This document shows positions 26,129 to 34,487 of a stretch of 64,000 nucleotides of DNA, piece by piece. The first letter of the stretch is position 1. The number at the start of each line of letters is the position of its first letter. The position numbers and the translations under genes were made by a program. The notes below the pieces were generated by a model. That model saw nothing but the letters and a program-made list of their open reading frames with translations. It was not told the origin of the DNA and searched no databases. Source of the DNA: Propionispira arboris (GTDB lineage: Bacteria > Bacillota > Negativicutes > Selenomonadales > Selenomonadaceae); the NCBI RefSeq assembly GCF_900109225.1, contig NZ_FNZK01000006.1:62001-126000 (forward strand), in the 5' to 3' direction.

Positions 26129-27934
26129 TTATTTAGATTTCCCATACTCTACCCCTCCTTCAGAACATACAGATAAGAATTCATTAATTGCTTCCCTCTC
26201 TGTATAAACCTCATCTTCATATTTATTATAAATTATACTAAATAATTCTCTTATCCTATTATAAGCATACTTTTGAGTTTTATTCAATAGATAAATTTCG
26301 CCTTGATTCGTTACTACTGACATTATTTTTATCTGTCCATAGCTAATAAAAGTCATGATATCTGCTAAAGAAAGATTCGTAGTATTGGGATGATTATGGA
26401 TATACAAAAGTTCTCGTTCCCTGGAAGTACTAACCAAAGCAAAGGCTTGCGGATTTCTCCCAGGATTAACACTGTTTCTACTACCTAAAACTTGTACATG
26501 CTCAGCAAAATCCACTTTATAAATACCTAATACTTCATTACTTTTGTTGTGGTCCTTTGCTGTTTTCAATACCGATTGATGTGCTTCTTGCAATAGAATT
26601 TTTTGTTCTTCTGAAAAACCGTCAACTTCTACCAACCCAACTTTATCAATGGCAATATCTGTTATAAAAATTTTATGATCTCGTTTTTTCGATTGTTCCA
26701 ATGACTCCAACGACTCCACTCCTTCAAGATTAATTATATCACCTTCACCTGCATTATGTGGATCGTGTTTATCAAAATATTTTTTATTCAAGCGACTTTG
26801 GGGTTTATTAAACCCATCCCAGCCACGCAAAATCTTTTCCCAATCACTTCCTAAATGATAAGCCTCAACACCAGCTTTTCCAAAGAGTTGCTGCTGTTTT
26901 CCTTCTGGTAAAGCATCAATATATTCTCGTGCTTTTTTCGGCTGAAATTCTTGATCTGCTTTAACTTCCCAAACATAAATAACCTGCAGCATGCACATGC
27001 AGTGCGGATGCCGTGGAATACTTGGCACCTTATTTTTCGGATAAACGCCTTTACCAAACCCCACATTCATGTTTGCACAAACATCACACTGATCAAATGG
27101 TACAAGAGCGTGTCGGCTAGATAACACCCAACGATATCCCCAGACATCGGAATCATTTTGATTTTTAGCAATAAATCCATCAAACCAAGCACGTGCCGAT
27201 TCTGTACGGGCGATACGTTCTGCATGATAGCGTAACTTTTCTTCAAGAGCCGTATGCACAGCTTTATTAATTGTCTCGACACTAAATGTCTTGCAAGCGT
27301 TCACAAGCTCACTATACGCAGTCCGCAAATTCGGTGTTTTTCCCATATTTATTTTCTTTTTTATATCATCTGATAAAGCCAATATAGTCTGAGCCATTTG
27401 CATATCGCCATCGGCGGCCCAACGGGCATACATTTCTATTTTTTTCAGATATTGAGGTAACTCCGCTTGCTGAATAACTGTTTTCCCACTATTATAGCCA
27501 TCATATAAATTTATGGCCATATCTTTTACCGTTTGAGCCGCCAACATACTTTTACGGATTGTTGTTACGATGGATTCTCGCATCAAAGGTGTTGTGCCAT
27601 GCAATCGCTTCGAAAGTGGCATATCATCACCGGTCCAGGCATCAGAAAGCAATGTGTTTTTTATCTTTTCACTATTAACAACAAGCTTTGGCAAAACACC
27701 ATAGCCGGCACAAGCAGCAAGATAAATGGCATTTACCGTTGCCTCTTTGTTGGCATCAAAAAAAGACGTTTCCGAAAGTGCATCGGATACCGCCTTCACC
27801 AAAGATTTGCCGGTTTGAATGTCCTGGATGATTTTTTCGACAACCGGCTGCGCAATCGACTGATATTCTTTTTGATAGTCCTGAAGAATGTTTCTTACCG
27901 CTTCGCGAAAGTCTTCGCTCTTAAACGTTGCCAT
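26129..27934 (-). CDS. MuF-type minor head protein fused to a JAMM-like C-terminal domain
   Basis: The N-terminal 330 residues are a phage head morphogenesis (SPP1 gp7 / Mu gpF) protein: helical region, then RYHAERIARTESARAWFDG (about 235-253), C283-DVC and the closing SIPRHPHCMCML with C312 and C314. After a linker (about 380-420) comes a second domain with the JAMM/RadC-like metal pattern: E467 in NEVLGIYKVD, H513-N-H515-P, then S522-LAD525, followed by QIKIMSVVTNQGEIYLL. MuF proteins with variable C-terminal domains are known temperate-phage polymorphic toxins. Here the added domain could be a metallopeptidase, for example for self-processing or as an injected effector. It overlaps the portal gene by 14 bases. 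Confidence 0.85.
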   Translation of the reverse strand: MATFKSEDFREAVRNILQDYQKEYQSIAQPVVEKIIQDIQTGKSLVKAVSDALSETSFFDANKEATVNAIYLAACAGYGVLPKLVVNSEKIKNTLLSDAWTGDDMPLSKRLHGTTPLMRESIVTTIRKSMLAAQTVKDMAINLYDGYNSGKTVIQQAELPQYLKKIEMYARWAADGDMQMAQTILALSDDIKKKINMGKTPNLRTAYSELVNACKTFSVETINKAVHTALEEKLRYHAERIARTESARAWFDGFIAKNQNDSDVWGYRWVLSSRHALVPFDQCDVCANMNVGFGKGVYPKNKVPSIPRHPHCMCMLQVIYVWEVKADQEFQPKKAREYIDALPEGKQQQLFGKAGVEAYHLGSDWEKILRGWDGFNKPQSRLNKKYFDKHDPHNAGEGDIINLEGVESLESLEQSKKRDHKIFITDIAIDKVGLVEVDGFSEEQKILLQEAHQSVLKTAKDHNKSNEVLGIYKVDFAEHVQVLGSRNSVNPGRNPQAFALVSTSRERELLYIHNHPNTTNLSLADIMTFISYGQIKIMSVVTNQGEIYLLNKTQKYAYNRIRELFSIIYNKYEDEVYTEREAINEFLSVCSEGGVEYGKSK

Positions 27935-29354
27935 TATTAGCCCCTGGCGTTTCTGATTCTAAATAGGTTTTATCGTCTGGCTGCGCATCAATATCGCCGA
28001 TAACTGCATTCACTACTTTATCGTCTTGATTATTCAGCATGGTTCGTGCAGCAATCTTCTTGACTTCTTTATCGAATTTACCACCAATCCCAAGCAGTAA
28101 GGCTTTTGTGACTTTATCGAGCTCCGTAGAGACATCGACAACACCATAATCATCGTTATACTTTGATATGAATGCCAAATTTGTCTTTATATATAGTCCA
28201 AAAATCTCAGCAATTTTCTCTTCAAAAGCTTCTAAATTTTTAGCAAAATCTGCAATGGTCTGATTTGACGACTGATTATCCCATTCCTTTGATAACCCGG
28301 ATGTCTGTTGTTGCACCCCTGTGACATTCGCCCGTTCTGCCATGCGGTAAATCTCCTGAATCATGTTCTGGATTTCGCTAAGCAGCATTTCGGATGGTCC
28401 ACTTTCTGGAGTAATAAAGTCTGGTTTAGCTCCGGATATGCTCTTAAATAAAAGCATATCGGTTGTACTAACAACCAACTCATTCGCATCATTATAATCA
28501 TCATCTTCAGCAATCGGGTAAATCAGTAAGCTAAATGCTTGATTTCGATTTCGTTCTCGAAGTTCGCTGCAGGCATTATATATAGCAAGATTTGTTTTCG
28601 CAATCGAATAATATTCTGACTGTGGCAATTCATTTTCATCATCATCATTCAGTGCGCCATAAAGCGGCACAATGGGCAATACCCCAATCGTATTGACACC
28701 ATCTGTTTTCCCGTGCTCATCTTCCCTGATCCATTGCTCCGCAGTCCAAGTCCAGGTCACTGTTTTCTGCATTTTATTGCCATCAACAACATCGGTATAT
28801 TTCATAGTGTATTTCAACAGAGATAAATTACCGAATCGATCCATAGCCCAGGCTCTAACTTGATCCGGTTTAACAATATATATGAACGGGTATTGCCGAT
28901 TTTTCAGTGCAGCTGCCAAGTCTTCCTCTGTCTTAGAAAAATTATCAACAACACCAAATACGCACCCAAACAGCTTTGCCCGATCAGCCACCCGCTTCAT
29001 GAATCGATCTAATCTCGTTCCTTTACCATCCACATTTTGCAAGAATCCATCAAAGAGAGCATTCTTTGTATATTCCCTGACTGGCGGTTCTTTAAAAATC
29101 GGATTAACGTGCGCCTCAATGCAGGGTTTAAGATAATTGCAATAATATGCCATAAATCGCCGACGTACATATTTCCCCATACTTTCGCGGGGATGAGGAA
29201 CTAAGTATTCTCCATCTTCAAAGCCGCCCGTACCAGCATACGCATCTTTTAAGAAAATATATTTATCCGGAATGCCTCCACCAAAAGGTACCGCATTTTT
29301 TACGATCTCATATTCCGTCATTTGTCGTGCTTTCTTTTTCTGCCTTGGTCTCAA
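27921..29354 (-). CDS. Portal protein (SPP1 gp6 / DUF4055-like)
   Basis: A 477-residue protein with a TTG start at 29354, supported by GGGAGTAGGTGA upstream. Typical portal elements are seen: YYCNYLKPCIEAHVNPIF near residue 70, the segment GVLPIVPLYGALNDDDENELP (about 228-248), long helices around 300-400 (EIQNMIQEIYRMAERANV) and a polar C-terminus. It forms the DNA entry ring at one capsid vertex and docks the terminase. The order TerS-TerL-portal-MuF is standard. Overlap with the following MuF gene suggests coupled translation. Confidence 0.88.
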   Translation of the reverse strand: MRPRQKKKARQMTEYEIVKNAVPFGGGIPDKYIFLKDAYAGTGGFEDGEYLVPHPRESMGKYVRRRFMAYYCNYLKPCIEAHVNPIFKEPPVREYTKNALFDGFLQNVDGKGTRLDRFMKRVADRAKLFGCVFGVVDNFSKTEEDLAAALKNRQYPFIYIVKPDQVRAWAMDRFGNLSLLKYTMKYTDVVDGNKMQKTVTWTWTAEQWIREDEHGKTDGVNTIGVLPIVPLYGALNDDDENELPQSEYYSIAKTNLAIYNACSELRERNRNQAFSLLIYPIAEDDDYNDANELVVSTTDMLLFKSISGAKPDFITPESGPSEMLLSEIQNMIQEIYRMAERANVTGVQQQTSGLSKEWDNQSSNQTIADFAKNLEAFEEKIAEIFGLYIKTNLAFISKYNDDYGVVDVSTELDKVTKALLLGIGGKFDKEVKKIAARTMLNNQDDKVVNAVIGDIDAQPDDKTYLESETPGANNGNV

Positions 29355-29372
29355 TCTATCACCTACTCCCTT

Positions 29373-29401
29373 TTCTCACAGATCAAACCCTATGTTATAA
29401 T
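29373..29401 (+). promoter_or_regulatory. Promoter for the plus-strand cysteine-rich small protein
   Basis: TTCTCA, 17 bases, TATAAT on the plus strand. The -10 box is perfect and the -35 box weak. The start codon at 29437 follows by 36 bases with a full AAGGAGGTGATTCC site. Confidence 0.6.
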
Positions 29402-29436
29402 TTAATTGCAGCTGAAGTTGACAAGGAGGTGATTCC

Positions 29437-29643
29437 TTGGAACATTTTAAAACATCATGTACTTATCTGAACAAGCAAGTAAACGCGGAAGGCTTAAAAA
29501 AAGTAAAGCGAAGTTCCATGAGCGTTACTCATGAAATTCTTGCTACAGCCTATCTACATTTAAACTGCCTTGATCGATGCGATAACTCAAACTGCACTTT
29601 CAATGGCGGATCTGTAAGTTTTCTTGAAAAACCTAATACTTAA
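29437..29643 (+). CDS. Small cysteine-rich protein transcribed against the late operon
   Basis: A 68-residue product from a TTG start with an exceptionally good ribosome site (AAGGAGGTGATTCC, 29423-29436). Cysteines lie at the N-terminus (TSCTYLNK) and in a CLDRCDNSNC cluster, so metal binding is possible. It has its own promoter and runs opposite to all neighbouring packaging genes, and its last 11 bases overlap the end of the 29980-29633 gene tail to tail. This is the behaviour of a lysogen-expressed moron. I do not recognise the family. Confidence 0.65.
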   Translation: MEHFKTSCTYLNKQVNAEGLKKVKRSSMSVTHEILATAYLHLNCLDRCDNSNCTFNGGSVSFLEKPNT

Positions 29644-29980
29644 CGGGACTCGTTAAAAACAATGTTTCGAGAAATTTCATAAATAACAATGCCTCTGCCA
29701 CAGAAAAGTCCATTTTCTTAATAATCTGCATTACATCTTCGGCTGCTTTATTAATATCATCAAATTGGCGACCACGCGCCGCCAATTCAAATAAATAACT
29801 ATCTTCGCCATGGTCAACTTGATTATTGATATATTCCATTGAAAAATGAAAGTCTTTAGCTGGATATAATCCAGCATTGTTTTTTTTCAGTCCTTGAGAC
29901 TGATATGTTTTATCTAAATCTTGATAAAATCTTTCTACACATTCCTGTAATAAAATTTTAGGAATTGATAAATGTTCCAT
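29633..29980 (-). CDS. Uncharacterised small protein between TerL and portal
   Basis: A 115-residue, mainly helical and charged protein (LLQECVERFYQDLDKTYQSQ at the start, DINKAAEDVMQIIKKMDFSVAEALLFMKFLE at the end). No motif is recognisable. It follows the large terminase gene by 12 bp and converges with the plus-strand cysteine-rich gene. The start ATG at 29980 has GGGGGG upstream within AGGGGGGAATAATT. It could be an accessory packaging factor or an accessory gene; nothing in the sequence decides. Confidence 0.6.
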   Translation of the reverse strand: MEHLSIPKILLQECVERFYQDLDKTYQSQGLKKNNAGLYPAKDFHFSMEYINNQVDHGEDSYLFELAARGRQFDDINKAAEDVMQIIKKMDFSVAEALLFMKFLETLFLTSPVKY

Positions 29981-29992
29981 AATTATTCCCCC

Positions 29993-31276
29993 CTAGAACT
30001 TGCCTGTCTGCAAGCCATAATTTTTATAACTGCCCTTAATGTCAGCCACTTCATAACCATCAAGCCCATACCACGTTGCACTAAATGTATGCGGATCAAT
30101 ACTGAATTCATCTTCAATAAGTTCACCATCTTTATTTACGGCATACGTTAGATCCTGTAATTCATCAATCGTATGCACGCATTCGGCTGAACAAATAATT
30201 TTCTTAAACCGCTTTACCTTCTTTGTGTTTTGTGTTCGACTACCTGGCGGCTTTTTGGCACCGATCATCCGAAAACCTTCTTGATTATAATATTTAATCG
30301 TTTTCGGTTCGGCCGAATCTGCCCGAATCAACTCTCTACTTTCAGCAAACTCCTGCAAGTCGACGGCGGTAGCATCATCAGTCATATGATTTTTGTAATA
30401 TTCCCAGTAAATATAAAGATATTTACGTTTATCATCGATGGCAATGCGAAGCACTGCATTATAGGAATCTTCAAAACCAAAATCCATTCCAACACGTAAA
30501 AAACGCGAAGGGATATCTCCCACCGCATTCATAACTTTTGTATGTGATTGTACTATAAATTGTGGCAATACGAGCGTCCCATTCACGCCAAACTGGCCCT
30601 TACGAGCAATCCGGTATAAATCCATATCATATGCCTTAAGAGCATCCAATTGCTCAATATAACTGTAAGGCAAAAAGTAATTATCATCCGCTACCGAATG
30701 ATGATAATAGGTATCGCCAATTCGCATAATACGTTGTTTATAAAGCATGGTGTCTTTAATTTTCGGTACCTTAAAGAAATGCTTATACGTCCAATTTGAT
30801 TTTGCCACTGGATTTGTAGACAAAATCATGTGAAGCTTTAACGTTGGATGACGTAAACGTCCGATAAGTTCTTTAAACCCCGCATACTTTATTTCACTGC
30901 ACTCTTCAAGCCAGATAATGCTGATGTTATGGATTGACTTGAGTTTTTGCGGTTTATCCATCCCTTTGAAAATAATCTTGCTGCCATTCGGAAAGCGGAT
31001 CTGCATCGGGGATGTAACAAAGCGGATCTTATCGTCTAAACCAAGATCGATTACAATTTCTTCAAACAACGAAAAACAGCTATCACGAATTGTGTCATAT
31101 ACATCACGGACCACTAAGGCGGTTCGTTTTTCAGCCAATAATTTCAAAATGATCTTTAAAGCAACATGATATGACTTCGATGAACCATAGCCGCCCACAA
31201 GGAAATAGAACTTACTGTCCCAATCAAAAAGAAAATCTTCAAAATGTGGATTTACCTCTTTATTGACTTCCATCAT
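29993..31276 (-). CDS. terL: Terminase large subunit
   Basis: A 427-residue packaging motor. The ATPase half has Walker A GGYGSSKS (residues 28-35) and Walker B IIWLEE (E124/E125), followed by the coupling motif STNP. The nuclease half has the metal-binding MDFGFED (D265) and RADSAEP segments. The family is the PBSX/XtmB-like group. It cuts concatemeric DNA and translocates it into the prohead through the portal. It overlaps the TerS gene by 17 bases, so the two are likely co-translated. Two ATGs stand in tandem at the start (31276 and 31273). Confidence 0.95.
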   Translation of the reverse strand: MMEVNKEVNPHFEDFLFDWDSKFYFLVGGYGSSKSYHVALKIILKLLAEKRTALVVRDVYDTIRDSCFSLFEEIVIDLGLDDKIRFVTSPMQIRFPNGSKIIFKGMDKPQKLKSIHNISIIWLEECSEIKYAGFKELIGRLRHPTLKLHMILSTNPVAKSNWTYKHFFKVPKIKDTMLYKQRIMRIGDTYYHHSVADDNYFLPYSYIEQLDALKAYDMDLYRIARKGQFGVNGTLVLPQFIVQSHTKVMNAVGDIPSRFLRVGMDFGFEDSYNAVLRIAIDDKRKYLYIYWEYYKNHMTDDATAVDLQEFAESRELIRADSAEPKTIKYYNQEGFRMIGAKKPPGSRTQNTKKVKRFKKIICSAECVHTIDELQDLTYAVNKDGELIEDEFSIDPHTFSATWYGLDGYEVADIKGSYKNYGLQTGKF

Positions 31277-32084
31277 CGCGGCGTTCCTTTCTGCCTATAG
31301 TGATGTGGATAGGTTCATCTTTATCTCTAGCCCCCTGTGTTGCCGTCAATATTCGATGTTTACTTTCAATTGCCCGAGTCTTTGCCATTTGTACACGCGT
31401 CAATGCTTCTTCAATACGAAGGATTTGACTGATTAACATTTTCTTATGCTCTTCATGCGCAACCATTGATTTTTCTTCCTGGTAGGTTTTAACCTGACGA
31501 ACGATCCCTGTACGATCATCGTAGACATCCGTAATAATTGGTATTTTCCTAATTTCATACATCGTTTTGGTTTCGACCAATTCTTTTTGATCTTTTAAAT
31601 CTTTAAGATGCTGCAGCATACGGCGCTCACGAAATGTTAAAAGCCGGATATCTTCATCCATCTGTGTGATTGGATCGGTATTAATAGCCGCAAGCAGGTT
31701 TTGTTCCGTTTCATCCATCATATCTAACCAAATAGTTTGATATTCACCGGTAGCGACCGCATTCGTATTTTTAGGTGGTGCACCGCCGGAATTTCCTAAA
31801 GCATTTTTGTTACCGGGCGGTGCCCCATGCCCTTTTGCATTTTTATTACCAGGTGGGGCTCCCTTTTTTATTGGAGCGTTCCCTTTTTCCAATGGGAGCG
31901 CTCCCTTATTTGAATTGGAGCGCTCCTTTATTTTTTCGTCCCATTTATCTACCGTTTTCCACTTACGAATTTTTGAATCAGTAAGATTTAACTCTCCGGC
32001 AATGTCTTTAAGCAGCTTCTTACCGCCGCTATCTTGCCAAAGCTGAAATGCTTTATCTCTGTCTGGACTTCTCGCTCTTCCCAT
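31260..32084 (-). CDS. terS: Terminase small subunit (PBSX type)
   Basis: A 274-residue protein. The N-terminus ([16 protein letters not shown], then [22 protein letters not shown]) is the HTH DNA-recognition domain of the Phage_terminase small subunit family. A flexible linker with GAPPGNKNA repeats (about residues 75-110) is a normal feature of this family. The C-terminal part is a long coiled coil ([16 protein letters not shown] ... [16 protein letters not shown]) for oligomerisation. It recognises the packaging site. The gene starts the late module; upstream lie only decayed and accessory genes. Confidence 0.9.
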   Translation of the reverse strand: MGRARSPDRDKAFQLWQDSGGKKLLKDIAGELNLTDSKIRKWKTVDKWDEKIKERSNSNKGALPLEKGNAPIKKGAPPGNKNAKGHGAPPGNKNALGNSGGAPPKNTNAVATGEYQTIWLDMMDETEQNLLAAINTDPITQMDEDIRLLTFRERRMLQHLKDLKDQKELVETKTMYEIRKIPIITDVYDDRTGIVRQVKTYQEEKSMVAHEEHKKMLISQILRIEEALTRVQMAKTRAIESKHRILTATQGARDKDEPIHITIGRKERRDDGSQ

Positions 32085-32120
32085 TTTACATAGTCACCAC
32101 CATCCTAAAACAAAATACAG

Positions 32121-32316
32121 CTATTCATCATCTTTCTGTAGCTGTAAATCCATTTCAATCAACTGACGAAGATCAGTAACTGAATTTATAACAATATTTC
32201 CTTTTTGAAAATCTGATATCCATTTTGCAATTCCGGCCTGAACAAGTTTTCGATACTTTTTTAATTCAGTAATGTCTTGCTAAATAGCTAACCCATTTTC
32301 AAATAATAACTCATCT
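32121..32316 (-). pseudogene. Amber-interrupted gene remnant upstream of terS
   Basis: On the minus strand a frame encoding KDELLFENGLAI meets an in-frame TAG at 32282-32280 and then continues for 52 codons (QDITELKKYRKLVQAGIAKW ... DLQLQKDDE) to a natural stop at 32123-32121. The downstream part has no usable start codon. The protein-like composition on both sides of the stop suggests a small gene inactivated by a nonsense change. The parent family is not recognised. The rest of the 32123-32499 gap holds the plus-strand promoter described separately. Confidence 0.4.
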
Positions 32317-32341
32317 TTAGATCATCTCGTATTATTAATTA

Positions 32342-32370
32342 TTGACACTCCCTGCACAATTCTGTAAAAT
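32342..32370 (+). promoter_or_regulatory. Sigma-70 promoter for the YcxB-like gene
   Basis: TTGACA, a 17-base spacer and TAAAAT on the plus strand. Between it and the ATG at 32500 lie a CGTCCTA/TAGGACG inverted pair and two GTTAC-containing repeats that might bind a regulator or form leader structure. Confidence 0.75.
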
Positions 32371-32499
32371 TGGCAAAGGATAGTAGGCGTCCTAATCGGT
32401 GGTCACACACCTATTAACAATTGCCGTAAGTGTTACCCAAATAGGACGGATGTTACACATAGTCTCATAACATTTTAATAAATTTACTGGGGGAATTTT

Positions 32500-33003
32500 A
32501 TGAATAACGTTGAAATCAAAATAACAGGAACTCTATCTTTCAATAACGTACTAAATTTTTCAATTTTTTCATCCTTTACAAGACATTTTTTTAGCGTCTT
32601 ATTCCTACTTGCTATGGTTATGTCTTACGGTAGTAACCAACATGGACCTTTTTATATTTTCGTCCCTGTTTTTTCGTTAATTTTCTACTATTGGGCTATA
32701 AGAAGATCAATAAAGAAAAGCTACAAGAGCAACAAGGTTTTACAATCACAATTTAAATATCTCTTTTCTAGTAAAGGTGTAGATGTTTCTTTTGAATCTG
32801 GTAGCTCTACAACCTCCTGGAATGATATTTATAAAGTAGTAATATTAAAGGATCTCATCGCAATTTTTATATCGAGTAATCAATCTTTTATAATTCCCAA
32901 AAGTTGGTTTAGTAGTTCAATTGAAATAGAAAATTTCGAGAATATTTTAACCAATAGTTTGCCAAAAAATAAAATTAAGACAAAAACATTTTTTATATTT
33001 TAA
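32500..33003 (+). CDS. YcxB-like membrane protein (moron)
   Basis: A 167-residue protein with two closely spaced transmembrane segments (VLFLLAMVMSYG and FYIFVPVFSLIFYYWAI, about residues 34-66) and a C-terminal soluble domain. The domain carries the YcxB-like pattern: YLFSSKGVDVSF, TSWNDIYKVVILKD, and SFIIPKSWF. The gene is AT-rich and lies on the plus strand within a minus-strand region, with its own consensus promoter and a GGGGGAA ribosome site. Its stop overlaps the stop of a decayed methyltransferase on the other strand. A role in lysogen surface defence is possible, but the biochemical role of YcxB proteins is unknown. Confidence 0.75.
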   Translation: MNNVEIKITGTLSFNNVLNFSIFSSFTRHFFSVLFLLAMVMSYGSNQHGPFYIFVPVFSLIFYYWAIRRSIKKSYKSNKVLQSQFKYLFSSKGVDVSFESGSSTTSWNDIYKVVILKDLIAIFISSNQSFIIPKSWFSSSIEIENFENILTNSLPKNKIKTKTFFIF

Positions 33004-33440
33004 TACTCATACATAGCTTTCTGTCCACTAAGTTCTTCCCAATACCAGACTTTCACCAGGTCTAATTCCATGTAATAACATGAGCGCCCCATCTGTTTAG
33101 TAGCTATTAACGTATTACCGAAACCGTAAAAAACCAGAGGGCATGTTATCGTTTTTGATAGTCAGTTTTTCTTTGTTACCATCTTGATAGGTGACAGTGG
33201 CAGATTCGTAAAGATCATTAAACGTCCATGACCACGAACAACAAAGCCAGAGCGTTTGGATACCGTCACCGATGTCCTCCAGCCCTGGCTTTGTATGATT
33301 TTTGCTAAAAGCTCTATTTGTTTTTTAGGATGCTGATTCGGATTACGCGGATTCGGCACCAGTTCCGTTGGATCAATAAGATCCGTGTATGAGCAATGTA
33401 TTGGTATTTCTTGCATTTCTTCACCCTCTTTCATTGTCAA
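33000..33440 (-). pseudogene. Decayed ParB-domain DNA methyltransferase
   Basis: The first 70 codons from 33440 encode a good ParB-like domain (DPTELVPNPRNPNQHPKKQ, SGFVVRGHGRLM), which then runs out of frame into IFTNLP and stops at 33162. In another frame, 33148-33000 encodes the C-terminal end of an adenine methyltransferase: FGNTLIATKQMGRSCYYMELD, then WEELSGQKAMYEY and a stop. The catalytic DPPY part and most of the fold are missing. I read this as a fused ParB-methyltransferase gene, common in phages next to terS, that lost its middle by deletion. It is not expected to be active. Confidence 0.65.
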
Positions 33441-33483
33441 TAAAAATAAGTCTCGTTGGCATTACGTAAGCAAATGAATATAA

Positions 33484-33524
33484 AAATGCAGATAACACTT
33501 GTTTTTAAAGTATTATCTGCATTT
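33484..33524. terminator. Bidirectional hairpin terminator in the accessory region
   Basis: AAATGCAGATAA and TTATCTGCATTT pair over 12 bp (33484-33495 with 33513-33524) around a 17-base loop, with T-rich flanks on both strands. It lies in the 210-bp gap between the methyltransferase remnant and the DUF2971 gene terminator, which holds no gene. Confidence 0.6.
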
Positions 33525-33615
33525 ATTTTCGATAACACTTGATTATTGGAACCTCATTTTATGGCTTGTTCATCTTTTGATTTATACTTTCAAATTACAC
33601 ATAATCCTTGATTTT

Positions 33616-33645
33616 CGGCATAAAAAAGCACCTCATACGAGGTGC
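33616..33645 (-). terminator. Terminator of the DUF2971 gene
   Basis: GCACCTC and GAGGTGC pair with a four-base loop, followed by TTTTTT on the minus strand and then by TATGCCGAAAATC, a flank shared with two other terminators of this prophage. Confidence 0.88.
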
Positions 33646-33651
33646 CTATAC

Positions 33652-34410
33652 TCAGTTAAGCGTATAAAGTTTTGACTGCCCAAACTCTATATTTTGAGCG
33701 TTAAAATCTCTATTTTTACAATATTCCTCAAATGTTTCTTTATGGTGTCCGGGAGCCCTTGGGTCTAATAATACTTCTTTTAATCCGTCCATCGAATATT
33801 TATATTCTAACGTTGGGCCTTTACTATCTGTAAATGCTCTTAATAAACGATCATAATCGCTTGTATCTTTACGTTTAATTATGCTTTGTAAGAAATTGAT
33901 CTCAGGTAAATAACAAGCAACAAATCTATACTCTTTTTCATGACAAAAAGCAGGTCTCTTATTTTGAAGTGCATATATTAATCCGTCTTTAGTGATATTA
34001 CTTAATGTTAGTTGACTATTTACTGATATTTGCTTATCATATGTCACTGCAAAAGGATTAACTATTTCTATTGATTTAGTTGCTATTCTTTTAATATCTT
34101 CCTGAATTTTAGCACACTCGAACTTGACCCTTACGCCATTTTTATTTTGACTATAAATTCGCCACATTGCATCTGATTCATTCTCATCAGAACACCATGA
34201 TTGTGCATAAAGACAATGAAAAGCTAAATTTTTCAACATTTTTATTTTCTCTGGACAAAAACTCAACTGTATATTTATATGATTAAATAAATGTGTAATG
34301 AGGTATCCTTCAAACACATCATCCCAACAATCAACCCGAGTTAAATACATTTTTTGTTTTTCAATCATTGCTACAAAATTCTCAAAAGACATATACTTAT
34401 AAATAAACAA
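33652..34410 (-). CDS. DUF2971 family protein, accessory
   Basis: A 252-residue protein with a TTG start at 34410 supported by GGAAGTGG. It shows the DUF2971 pattern: YKYMSFENFVAMIEKQKMYL near the N-terminus, CWDDVFEG, then the conserved CLYAQSWCSDENESDAMWRIYS block around residues 67-88, GVRVKFE, and HEKEYRFVACYL near residue 160. The family is frequent in mobile and defence-linked loci, with no agreed activity. The gene is AT-rich, ends in its own terminator, and is neighbour to a two-TM protein. I infer an accessory, possibly anti-phage, function. Confidence 0.75.
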   Translation of the reverse strand: MFIYKYMSFENFVAMIEKQKMYLTRVDCWDDVFEGYLITHLFNHINIQLSFCPEKIKMLKNLAFHCLYAQSWCSDENESDAMWRIYSQNKNGVRVKFECAKIQEDIKRIATKSIEIVNPFAVTYDKQISVNSQLTLSNITKDGLIYALQNKRPAFCHEKEYRFVACYLPEINFLQSIIKRKDTSDYDRLLRAFTDSKGPTLEYKYSMDGLKEVLLDPRAPGHHKETFEEYCKNRDFNAQNIEFGQSKLYTLN

Positions 34411-34487
34411 AAAACCACTTCCAAATATAAATTTTTATTAAGTCACTTTTTTCAAGATGAAACAACTTCCCAGTTTAAGAAGAAACG

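Noticed and set aside
31760-31870. Short direct repeats with a CRISPR-like look
   Set aside because: They encode GAPPGNKNA linker repeats of the terminase small subunit; spacing is too short and varied for a CRISPR array.
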